Origin: Brevibacterium sp. UCMA 11754
GTDB lineage: Bacteria > Actinomycetota > Actinomycetes > Actinomycetales > Brevibacteriaceae
Direction of reading: 5' to 3'
NCBI RefSeq assembly: GCF_021532275.1
Contig: NZ_JACBOT010000036.1
Span: 1-64,000 of the forward strand
DNA length: 64,000 nucleotides
Every line of letters begins with the position of its first letter. Positions within the stretch are counted from its first letter, which is position 1. The translations under genes and the position numbers were made by a program. Shown here piece after piece: positions 8,009-16,247 of the stretch. Below the pieces are notes generated by a model that was given only the letters and a program-made list of their open reading frames with translations, was not told the origin of the DNA and did not search any database.

Positions 8009-9031
8009 GTGAATACACCCCGCCCCAGCAGACAGAGGCAGCAGACGGAACGTCTGATGAACCTGCTGATCGCTCTGAGAGCCGCCCGCGGCTGGGTCTC
8101 GCGGAAGACCCTGATGAGCGCCATCGACGGCTACGCGGGACTTGACGACATCGCCTTCGACCGCAAGTTCTCCCGCGACAAGGAGCTTCTGCGGCATATG
8201 GGGATCACGATCGCCACTCGCGCCGAACATGACGCCTACTCAGACGTGGGGGAGACGGGCTACCGGATCTCCGCCGATGACTACGCGATGGATGACGTTG
8301 AGCTCACCCCCTCAGAAGCGGCCGCGGTGGCAGTTGCCGCACAGTACTGGTCCGACACCGAACTCGGTGAGTCCAGTGCGCAGGCGCTGACGAAGCTGCG
8401 CGCCCTGGGCATCGACCTCACCGAGGCAGGGCCCGGGCATGTCGAAGCCAATCATGGGCCTGCGGCACGGAAGCTCGGCAGTGCGAACTTCGCCACAGCC
8501 CTCCACCACATCAACGCCCGTGAGGCGATCAGCTTCAAGTACCACAAGCCCGGGCAGAGTCCCCGCAAGGTCCAGCTCGAACCCTATGCGCTGCTCAGCC
8601 GCGGTGACCGGGTCTACCTGCTGGGCCACGACATCGACCGGCAGGCCCAGCGCACGTTCCGGCTCTCCCGGGTCGAGGGCAAGCTGACGAAGCTCGGCGG
8701 ACGGGACCCCGGCGACTATGACATCCCCGCGGATTTCGCCCCACATGTGGCACTGAGCTCGAGCACGGAGATGGCGGTCGTCGCCGAGGCGAAGCTGCGC
8801 ATCCGCGCCCACCGTGCGGACCCCCTGCGCCGACGACAGGTGCGCACGGAGGATGAAGCCGTGATCATCGAGTTCAGCGATGCCGCATCCCTGGCCGCGG
8901 AGATCGTGAGCTTCGGCACCGCCGTCGAGGTGCTTGCCCCGGTCGAACTGGCCCAGGCTGTCGAGGACCGACGGCGCACAGTCAGAGAGTCCCTCGAACG
9001 ACTCGGAGGTCGCAATGCCCTCAGCGCGTGA
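8009..9031 (+). CDS. pafB: PafB, WYL-domain transcriptional activator
   Basis: PafB and PafC act together as an activator of the LexA/RecA-independent DNA-damage response in mycobacteria. This 340-residue protein has an N-terminal winged helix (RLMNLLIALRAARGWVSRKTL) and a central WYL domain (EAISFKYHKPGQ, then LEPYALLSRGDRVYLLGHD). I chose GTG 8009 rather than the ATG at 7967 because the latter adds residues unlike the family and overlaps the DUF3866 start. The end overlaps pafC by 17 bases. Gene order pafB-pafC-tatA-tatC-helY matches Mycobacterium. Confidence 0.92.
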   Translation: MNTPRPSRQRQQTERLMNLLIALRAARGWVSRKTLMSAIDGYAGLDDIAFDRKFSRDKELLRHMGITIATRAEHDAYSDVGETGYRISADDYAMDDVELTPSEAAAVAVAAQYWSDTELGESSAQALTKLRALGIDLTEAGPGHVEANHGPAARKLGSANFATALHHINAREAISFKYHKPGQSPRKVQLEPYALLSRGDRVYLLGHDIDRQAQRTFRLSRVEGKLTKLGGRDPGDYDIPADFAPHVALSSSTEMAVVAEAKLRIRAHRADPLRRRQVRTEDEAVIIEFSDAASLAAEIVSFGTAVEVLAPVELAQAVEDRRRTVRESLERLGGRNALSA

Positions 9032-9902
9032 ACGACTCACCCGGCTGCTCAGCCTGGTCCCGTATCTCGATGCCCACCCGGGGGCCGACCTCGAGGAGAC
9101 CGCGGCCTACTTCAACATCGATTCGGACACCCTCATCGATGACCTCCAGCTCCTGTTCGTGACAGGTCGACCCGGCCACATGCCCGATGACCTCATCGAT
9201 GCCAGCTGGGAAGGCGGGAAGATCTACATCTCCAATGCTGAAGAGGTTTCCGTCCCTGTCCGACTCAGCGCCGAAGAGGCTGGAGTCCTCGTCCTGGCCC
9301 TCGAACTCATCGACACCCTGCCCGGGCTCGACACCGAGGCGGTGCGGACGGCAGCGTCGAAGCTGCGACTGGCTGCGGGGGAGAACCTCCACACACCTGT
9401 CGAGGTCAGCCCGATCCCCGCGGACGAAGAGCTCATGACATTCCTCAAACAGGCGATCGATACGGAAGCGGCGGTCGAGATCGACTACTACGTCGGTTCC
9501 CGAGATGAACTGACCCGGAGGATCATCGCCCCCAGCCGGCTGGTGCCCGGGGCGGACTGGTACCTGGATGCCTGGTGCTATGCCGCTCAGGCTCCACGCC
9601 GTTTTGCCCTGAGCAGCATTCGCTCCTGGATTCCGGCTGCACATCCGCCGTTGACCGTCAGCACTCCGCAGTCGAGTGCGCGGGAAGTCACCATGACGCT
9701 GTCCGCAGCGGGCGCATGGCTCGCGGATGAACTCGAATTGAGCGAGCGTGAATACTTCGCCAACGGTGAGCCAAGTGTGCGAATCAGATTCCTGGTGCAC
9801 TCCGTGGACTGGTTGAGTCGATTCCTGCTGTGCCATGCCGACGTCATCACCGACATCGACGACAGTGAAGCGGTCGACGCCGCACTGACGCGGCTGGGCT
9901 AA
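9015..9902 (+). CDS. pafC: PafC, WYL-domain transcriptional activator
   Basis: A 295-residue partner of PafB. It starts MPSARERLTRLLSLVPYLDAHPG, with a winged helix followed by a WYL domain (AVEIDYYVGSRDELTRRIIAPSRL, ADWYLDAWCYAA). The ATG at 9015 has a GGAGG ribosome site at 9005-9009 inside the end of pafB; a longer open frame to 8934 is not needed. Overlap with pafB by 17 bases implies coupled, balanced synthesis of the two subunits. Confidence 0.92.
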   Translation: MPSARERLTRLLSLVPYLDAHPGADLEETAAYFNIDSDTLIDDLQLLFVTGRPGHMPDDLIDASWEGGKIYISNAEEVSVPVRLSAEEAGVLVLALELIDTLPGLDTEAVRTAASKLRLAAGENLHTPVEVSPIPADEELMTFLKQAIDTEAAVEIDYYVGSRDELTRRIIAPSRLVPGADWYLDAWCYAAQAPRRFALSSIRSWIPAAHPPLTVSTPQSSAREVTMTLSAAGAWLADELELSEREYFANGEPSVRIRFLVHSVDWLSRFLLCHADVITDIDDSEAVDAALTRLG

Positions 9903-10002
9903 GGCCGGTCCTGGCACATCGGCCCCAGCCGTGGCGCGAGGATGAAAGGCACAGCCACACAGCGTAGAATCGTTCACAGCAGACAATAGTCAAGGAGTCC
10001 CC

Positions 10003-10284
10003 ATGAAACCGAGTTTCGTGCAGATCGCGATCGTGATCCTCATCATCGTGATCATTTTCGGCGCACCCAAGCTGCCGGCGCTGGCCAGAAGCCTGGGTCA
10101 GTCGATGAAGATCTTCAAATCAGAGGTCAAGGATCTCCGTGATGATGACGAGCCCAAGAAGACCGAACCGGGCGAGCTCAACCGCGAGGCAGGCGAGAAC
10201 GACACTTCGTCGACCGCTGAGGCTGCCCGAAAGCCTGAGCAGCCTGTACAGGAAAAGCAGGATCCGCAGTCTCGCGAGAAGTGA
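10003..10284 (+). CDS. tatA: Sec-independent translocase subunit TatA
   Basis: A 93-residue protein with one N-terminal membrane helix (about residues 5-21, IAIVILIIVIIFGAPKLP), the conserved FG hinge, an amphipathic helix (ARSLGQSMKIFKSEVKDL) and a charged Glu/Lys/Pro-rich tail. TatA forms the transport element of the twin-arginine pathway for folded proteins. CAAGGAG before the ATG is a good ribosome site. Its TGA overlaps the GTG of tatC by 4 bases. Confidence 0.95.
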   Translation: MKPSFVQIAIVILIIVIIFGAPKLPALARSLGQSMKIFKSEVKDLRDDDEPKKTEPGELNREAGENDTSSTAEAARKPEQPVQEKQDPQSREK

Positions 10285-11108
10285 AAGAGCAACACGACCG
10301 GCGATCGTCTTCGGCACGTAAGAAGAACCCTGAGCGGAAGATGCCCGTTGTCGGGCATCTCATCGAACTCCGGAATCGTCTCCTTGTCGCGGCGATCGCG
10401 ATCGCCCTCGGTGCCGTCGCCGGATGGTTCCTCTACGATCCGGTCCTCGACATTCTGCAGGAGCCGATCCGCAGCATCCGTGCCTCGGGCGACCGGACGG
10501 CTGAGATCAACTTCGCCGGAGTCGCCTCCCCGTTCGATCTGAAGATCAAACTGTCGTTCTTCATCGGCATCTTCCTGTCTTGCCCGATCTGGCTCTACGA
10601 AGTCTGGGCATTCATCGTTCCGGGGCTGACGAAGAAGGAGAAGCTGTACTCGCTCGGCTTCCTCGGTGCTGCGATTCCACTGTTCCTCGCGGGGTCGACC
10701 ATGGCCTTCTTCGCCCTTCCCAACGCAGTCAAGGCACTGACGTCGTTCACCCCGGCGGGTGGGACGAACATCATCCCCGCGCAGGACTACCTGAGCTTCG
10801 TGATGGTCATCATCGTGGTCTTCGGTCTGGCGTTCGTTCTTCCGGTGCTCATGGTCGGGCTCAACATGATGGGCATCCTCTCGGCCGCACGGATCCAGAA
10901 ATCCTGGCGGATGATCGTGATGATCGTGTTCCTGTTCGCAGCCATTGCCACCCCCACTCCCGATGCCATGTCGATGTTCTTCCTCGTGATCCCGATGATG
11001 ACGCTGTTCTGTGCGGCATGGGTGATCTGCGTGTTCAGCGACCGGAGACGTAAGAAGAGGCTCATCGCGCAGGGCCTGTGGGTCGACCCCGACGAACCGA
11101 TTGACTGA
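10281..11108 (+). CDS. tatC: Sec-independent translocase subunit TatC
   Basis: A 275-residue polytopic membrane protein with six expected helices; it is the receptor for twin-arginine signal peptides. The N-terminal MPVVGHLIELRNRL is the typical TatC entry motif, and SFFIGIFLSCPIWLYEVWAFIVPGLTKKEK carries the conserved region before the second periplasmic loop. GTG 10281 overlaps the tatA stop. No tatB is adjacent. Confidence 0.96.
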   Translation: MKEQHDRRSSSARKKNPERKMPVVGHLIELRNRLLVAAIAIALGAVAGWFLYDPVLDILQEPIRSIRASGDRTAEINFAGVASPFDLKIKLSFFIGIFLSCPIWLYEVWAFIVPGLTKKEKLYSLGFLGAAIPLFLAGSTMAFFALPNAVKALTSFTPAGGTNIIPAQDYLSFVMVIIVVFGLAFVLPVLMVGLNMMGILSAARIQKSWRMIVMIVFLFAAIATPTPDAMSMFFLVIPMMTLFCAAWVICVFSDRRRKKRLIAQGLWVDPDEPID

Positions 11109-11115
11109 GAGAAGA

Positions 11116-13839
11116 ATGACTGAATCCGTGAGCCCGCTCGAACCCTCGGCAGGTACTGAGCCATTGAGTCCTGCGGCGGCCTATGCCGACTATCGAGACA
11201 GGACGAAGAAGGCGCAGACCCCCTTGGGGCGGTTCGCGGCCAGGACCGACTTCGAACTCGACGACTTCCAGCTCGAGGCGTGCACGCAGCTGCAGGAAGG
11301 CAAGGACGTCCTCGTCACTGCGCCCACCGGTGCCGGCAAGACTCTGATTGCGGAATTCGCTGTCGAGCTGGCCAGGGACGAAGGCAAACGGGTCTTCTAC
11401 ACCACCCCGATCAAGGCGCTGAGCAACCAGAAGTTCAACGACCTCATGGAAGTCCATGGTGTCGACAACGTCGGGCTGCTCACCGGTGACACCTCGATCC
11501 GGCGTGATGCGCCGATCATCGTCATGACCACAGAAGTCCTGCGCAATATGCTGTACAACGACCTGTCGGGACTCTCCGACCTCGGGTTCGTCGTCCTCGA
11601 CGAGGTTCACTACCTCGCCGACCGTTTCCGCGGACCCGTGTGGGAAGAGGTGATCATCCACCTGCCGGACCGGGTGCAGATGGTATCGCTGTCGGCGACC
11701 GTGTCCAACGTCGAGGAGTTCGGCGCCTGGCTGCGTGAGGTGCGTGGGCCCACAACCGTCATCTCCACCTCTCATCGCCCGGTGCCGCTGGTCAACCATG
11801 TCCTGGTCGGTCACCGTATGTATGATCTGTTCACTCACCACGACTCCGACCGGATCGATCCCGCCCTCAACCATGCCACCCGGACCCATGGTGGGCCCCG
11901 CTCGAAGCGCGAACGAGCCACCCGTGCCCGATTCCGCAGGCCCAGCAGAACCCAGGTCGTGTCCTCTCTGGCAGAGACCGGGATGCTGCCGGCGATCATG
12001 TTCATCTTCTCCCGGAATGCCTGCGACGAGGCGGTGGAACAGTACCTGGCCTCGGGTTTCGACCTGAACTCCCGTGAAGAGAAGGTCATCGTCAATGCCG
12101 CACTGGAGAAGCTGCGCGATGAGCTGGCCAGCGAGGACCTTGGCATCCTCGGATTCCACTCTTTCAGGGAAGGTCTTCTGCTGGGAGTCGCCGCCCACCA
12201 CGCGGGGATGATCCCGCAGTTCAAACAGCTCGTCGAGGAACTCTTCTCCCAGGGCATCATCAAGGTCGTCTTCGCCACCGAGACCCTGGCGCTGGGCATC
12301 AACATGCCTGCACGCACGGTCGTCCTCGAGAAGCTCGTGAAATTCAACGGTGAGGCCCACGTCTCGATCACGCCGGGGGAGTACACCCAGCTGACCGGAC
12401 GTGCCGGTCGCCGCGGCATCGACAAGATCGGCCACTCCGTCGTCATCTGGCACCCCAGCTTCGAAGTCAATGAGATCGCAGGGCTTGCCTCCAACCGCTC
12501 CTACGCGCTCAACTCTGCATTCGGACCCACCTACAACATGACGGCGAACCTGCTGTCGCGGATGAGTTCGGCGGAGGCAGCGAAGGTCCTTGAGACCTCG
12601 TTCGCTCAGTTCCAGGCCGACAAGGCCGTCGTGGGGTTGGCGAAGAAGGTGCGGAAGAACGAAGCGACGATCGGATCCTATGAGAAGTCGATGCAGTGCG
12701 AGCTCGGGGACTTCGCCGAGTATGCGCGTCTGCGGCAGGCCATCAGCGATACCGAGAAGCAGGAGACTCGCACCAAGTCGAAGAACCGGCAACGTGAGAT
12801 CGTCGAGTCGCTGAGTACACTCAAGGTCGGCGACGTCGTCACCCTGCCCGCGAAGCGAGTTGAGGGCACTGCCGTCATCATCGCTCCCATGAGTTCCCGC
12901 GACGGAGGTTCACGGCTTCCGACGGTCCTGACCGAACAGGGCAAAGTCTGGCACCTGCGCCCCCACGAGGTGACCGAACCGCTGGCGGCACAGGGCCGGG
13001 TCCGTGTGCCGAAGAAGTTCAATCACCGGCAGGCGGGGGACCGGAGGCAGCTGTTGGGCATCCTCAACGATGCCAAACACGACGGCAAGGTCGATTCAGA
13101 GGCCCGATGGGAATCCCCAGCCGGTGCTTCTGGTGTCAGCTCGAGCGTGTCGGAGATGACCGCGCAGCTGCGAGCCCATCCCTGCCACGAGTGCCCGGAC
13201 CGCGAGATGCACGCCAGGTGGGCCAACCGAGCCGCCAAACTGGTCAAGGAGAACGATTCGCTCATCGCCCGGATCGAAGGCCGAACGACGTCGATCGCTC
13301 TCGTGTTCGAACGAGTTCAGGACGTGCTGCGCACGCTGGGCTTCGATCCCGAACAGTCCGATATGCTGCGTCGGATCTACGGGGAGCGCGACCTGCTGGT
13401 GGCGCTGACCATTCGCTCGGGACTGTGGGATAACCTCGTCGAACCTGAACTCGCAGCATTCGCCTCGTGCTTCGTCTTCCAATCCCGGCGCGGTGACACC
13501 CTCCATCCGGAGCGTGCCCCGAGTCGCGACCTCAAGGTCAACGGAGATGAAGCAGTGACGATCTGGCGCAAACTGTTCCAACTTGAGGAGCAGCACGCCC
13601 TGTCCACGACGCAGGAGCCCGACAGAGGACTGTTCAAGCCGATGTACCGCTGGACCGAAGGCAAGAACCTTGCCGACTCCCTGCGCGGCACGGACATCGC
13701 AGCCGGAGACTTCGTCCGGTGGGCCAAGCAGAGCCTTGACTTGCTCGGTCAGGTTGCGGAGGTGGCCGAACCGGAGACTGCGGTGCGTATTCGTCGGACA
13801 ATCGAAGCCATTCGCCGTGGAGTCGTCGCCGACTCCTGA
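11116..13839 (+). CDS. helY: Ski2/Mtr4-like DEAD/H-box RNA helicase HelY
   Basis: A 907-residue superfamily 2 helicase of the Ski2-like group. Walker A APTGAGKT lies at residues 69-76, DEVH at 162-165, SAT (SLSATVSNVEEFG) follows, and the second RecA domain has VFATETLALGINMPARTVV and QLTGRAGRRGID. A DSHCT-type C-terminal domain ends the protein. I use ATG 11116, with GAGAGAAG just upstream, not the in-frame TTG at 11101 that overlaps tatC. HelY follows tatC in mycobacteria too; it is thought to act on RNA, but its substrate is uncertain. Confidence 0.93.
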   Translation: MTESVSPLEPSAGTEPLSPAAAYADYRDRTKKAQTPLGRFAARTDFELDDFQLEACTQLQEGKDVLVTAPTGAGKTLIAEFAVELARDEGKRVFYTTPIKALSNQKFNDLMEVHGVDNVGLLTGDTSIRRDAPIIVMTTEVLRNMLYNDLSGLSDLGFVVLDEVHYLADRFRGPVWEEVIIHLPDRVQMVSLSATVSNVEEFGAWLREVRGPTTVISTSHRPVPLVNHVLVGHRMYDLFTHHDSDRIDPALNHATRTHGGPRSKRERATRARFRRPSRTQVVSSLAETGMLPAIMFIFSRNACDEAVEQYLASGFDLNSREEKVIVNAALEKLRDELASEDLGILGFHSFREGLLLGVAAHHAGMIPQFKQLVEELFSQGIIKVVFATETLALGINMPARTVVLEKLVKFNGEAHVSITPGEYTQLTGRAGRRGIDKIGHSVVIWHPSFEVNEIAGLASNRSYALNSAFGPTYNMTANLLSRMSSAEAAKVLETSFAQFQADKAVVGLAKKVRKNEATIGSYEKSMQCELGDFAEYARLRQAISDTEKQETRTKSKNRQREIVESLSTLKVGDVVTLPAKRVEGTAVIIAPMSSRDGGSRLPTVLTEQGKVWHLRPHEVTEPLAAQGRVRVPKKFNHRQAGDRRQLLGILNDAKHDGKVDSEARWESPAGASGVSSSVSEMTAQLRAHPCHECPDREMHARWANRAAKLVKENDSLIARIEGRTTSIALVFERVQDVLRTLGFDPEQSDMLRRIYGERDLLVALTIRSGLWDNLVEPELAAFASCFVFQSRRGDTLHPERAPSRDLKVNGDEAVTIWRKLFQLEEQHALSTTQEPDRGLFKPMYRWTEGKNLADSLRGTDIAAGDFVRWAKQSLDLLGQVAEVAEPETAVRIRRTIEAIRRGVVADS

Positions 13840-13904
13840 TCGGCAGATCGTTCCGGACTCAGCAGCGGGATCTGGTTCAGCAAGAGGATCTGGTTCAGCA
13901 AAAT

Positions 13905-13934
13905 GGGCCCGCCTTCAGCAATGAAGACGGGCCC
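13905..13934. terminator. Bidirectional terminator between helY and secA2
   Basis: A 13-bp stem with one C-A mismatch (GGGCCCGCCTTCA at 13905-13917) closed by a GCAA tetraloop, between the convergent ends of helY and secA2. An AAAA run before the stem would act as a T-run for the minus-strand transcript. Two short direct repeats (GATCTGGTTCAGCAA) lie just before it at 13869-13901. Confidence 0.75.
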
Positions 13935-13943
13935 AGATGCTTC

Positions 13944-16205
13944 TCAGCGCTTGACCTTCTTGACGATGTTCTCGATGTCGGAGCCGAACGCGCTCTCCGT
14001 GGTCAGGTAGGTCCACGTCGACGACGGACGCTTGAGCCCGTGCGATTCCAGATCGATCCCGGTATCCGTGAACTCTGCCTCTTCGATCGTCGTCGCTGAA
14101 TCCTCGATGACGTCGGACCAGAACGAGGAGAAGACGCGGATGGACTCCGTGTTGAACGCCTCATGCGGCTTTTCACGTGCGAAGGTGCGCAGATGGATGC
14201 CCTCACGCAGATCGTTGAGGAAGGCGAGGTGGTCGACCCAGCGTGCGTCGAGATGGAACAGCATCACTTCGCGCAGCGTCGCGTCGACGAGCTCCTGCGA
14301 ATGCTCGTCCGCCAGATTCTTCGCCACATCGCCGAGGCGCCCTTTGAGTTCGTTGATGGCCTCATCATCGACACGCAGCTCTTGGCGTCGAGCCAGGACG
14401 AGGTCACGCTGCTTGGCCATGAGCTCGTTGAACTTCCAGGTGTCGCGGTGGAGTGCCGTGTTCTGACCTTCAGCGACGCGCTGAGCGTGTTCGACGAGGC
14501 TCAGCGCCCGCTTCGACTCGATCCACCCGGTCTCATCTCCTTCGGAGACGAAACGTTGGATCTCCGGGACACGGGTCAGCAGCTCATCTTCAAGGCTGGT
14601 GAAGAACACGGACGTTCCCGGATCGCCTTGGCGTCCGGCGCGGCCGCGCAGCTGATCATCAAGACGTGAGGACAGGTAGCGTCCGGCACCGATGACCAAG
14701 AGTCCGCCGGCATCGGCGACGCTGTCATCGGCTAGGCGGATATCGGTGCCGCGTCCAGCCATCTGGGTCGACACCGTCACCGCCCCGGGGGCACCGGCTG
14801 CCGCGATGACCTCAGCCTCGAGCGAATCGTCCTTGGCATTGAGAACCGCAACATCGATGCCGCGTTCGGTCAGCCGAGCCGCCAGTGATTCGCTTTCCGC
14901 CACCGAGGAAGTGCCGATGAGCACGGGACGATCCTTGGCATGGTTGTCGGCGACCTCGTCGACGATCGCGCGTTCCTTCGACTCCTGATACGTGTAGAGC
15001 CTGTCAGGTTCGTCGTTGCGGATGACGGGCAGGTGCGTGTCGACGGGGACGATCTCAAGGTTGTAGAACTCGCGCAGGTCATCGCCGACAGCCAGTGCGG
15101 TTCCCGTCATACCGCAGACGGTCTCGTAGCCGTGGATGAGCTCTTCGACAGTCATCTGGTCGAGGATCTCACCGCTTTCAGTGGTGCCGACGCCTTCCTT
15201 GGCCTCGACTGCTGCCTGCAGTCCGTCTGGCCAACGCTGCAGTTCGGCCACACGCCCACGGGAAGCCGAGATGAGTTTGACCCGTCCGTCGACGACAAGA
15301 TAGTCGACGTCAAGCTTGACCAGGGACTTCGCATACAGGGCCAGGTTGACCGCAGCGAGATCGGACGCGTCTTCACCGAAGAGCTCGACACCGAGTTCAG
15401 CTTCGACGCGGTTGATTCCCTCGTCTGTGAGCGAGACTGCCTGATGATCCGGGCTGATCTCGTAATCGACGCCTGGCTCAAGGCTCTCGACGAGTGCCGC
15501 GATCGCAGCGTTGGCGTCTTCGACGCTGGCCGATCCGGCGAGGACGAGGGGGACACGAGCTTCGTCGATGAGCACGGAGTCAGCTTCGTCGACGATGACG
15601 ACATCACGATCCGGGACGCGAATCTGGTCGTCATCGGTGACGAAACGGTCACGCAGCACGTCGAAGCCGACCTCTGTCACGGAAGCATAGAGAACCTCAG
15701 CACCATAGCTTTCGCGTCGCTCGGATTCGCTCTGAGTACCGGAGATCGATGCTGACTTAACACCGAGGAGTTCGAAGAGCGGCTTCATCCAGGTCCGGTC
15801 GCGAACAGCGAGATAGTCGTTGACGCTGACTACGTGGACTCGACGACCCTGCAGAGCGTAACCGGCTGCAGCGAGAGCGCCGACGAGCGTCTTGCCCTCA
15901 CCGGTGGCCATCTGCACGATATTCGCCTGCAGCAGTCCCACCAGGCCCTTGATCTGCGTGTCATAGGCGCGTTCGTCGAGAGACCGTTCGGCAGCCTCAC
16001 GAGCCAGCGCACAATAGCGAATGAGGTTGTCCTGCGCGGAGCCTGAGGTGAAGATGTCGGCAGCGGCCTCTGTCAGTTCGCTGTCATCCATCTTCGCGTA
16101 CTCACGACTCGCGGCCGCCATATCGTCAGCGGCCTTATCGAACCATCCCGTGGCTTTGTCGGCCTGTGCGCCGGGTCGGTTGAGCAGTCGTGAAAAGAAA
16201 CCCAT
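13944..16205 (-). CDS. secA2: Accessory Sec translocase ATPase SecA2
   Basis: A 753-residue SecA-type motor, shorter than housekeeping SecA (about 900) and without the C-terminal Cys/His zinc-binding tail, which marks it as the accessory actinobacterial SecA2. Walker A is ATGEGKT (100-106) and the DEAD box is at 206-209 (VDEADSVLIDEARVPL). The QMAGRGTDIRL and GRAGRQGDPG motifs of the second nucleotide-binding fold are intact, so it should be active. It exports a limited set of proteins in species where studied. AAGGACG precedes the ATG at 16205. Confidence 0.9.
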   Translation of the reverse strand: MGFFSRLLNRPGAQADKATGWFDKAADDMAAASREYAKMDDSELTEAAADIFTSGSAQDNLIRYCALAREAAERSLDERAYDTQIKGLVGLLQANIVQMATGEGKTLVGALAAAGYALQGRRVHVVSVNDYLAVRDRTWMKPLFELLGVKSASISGTQSESERRESYGAEVLYASVTEVGFDVLRDRFVTDDDQIRVPDRDVVIVDEADSVLIDEARVPLVLAGSASVEDANAAIAALVESLEPGVDYEISPDHQAVSLTDEGINRVEAELGVELFGEDASDLAAVNLALYAKSLVKLDVDYLVVDGRVKLISASRGRVAELQRWPDGLQAAVEAKEGVGTTESGEILDQMTVEELIHGYETVCGMTGTALAVGDDLREFYNLEIVPVDTHLPVIRNDEPDRLYTYQESKERAIVDEVADNHAKDRPVLIGTSSVAESESLAARLTERGIDVAVLNAKDDSLEAEVIAAAGAPGAVTVSTQMAGRGTDIRLADDSVADAGGLLVIGAGRYLSSRLDDQLRGRAGRQGDPGTSVFFTSLEDELLTRVPEIQRFVSEGDETGWIESKRALSLVEHAQRVAEGQNTALHRDTWKFNELMAKQRDLVLARRQELRVDDEAINELKGRLGDVAKNLADEHSQELVDATLREVMLFHLDARWVDHLAFLNDLREGIHLRTFAREKPHEAFNTESIRVFSSFWSDVIEDSATTIEEAEFTDTGIDLESHGLKRPSSTWTYLTTESAFGSDIENIVKKVKR

Positions 16206-16247
16206 TATCGTCCTTCGTCGAGTGATGGTCGCAATTGATTCTATCGT

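Noticed and set aside
11062..12792. Long minus-strand frame (576 codons) inside helY
   Set aside because: It is antisense to a clearly conserved helicase, has no family motif and reflects GC-rich third positions.
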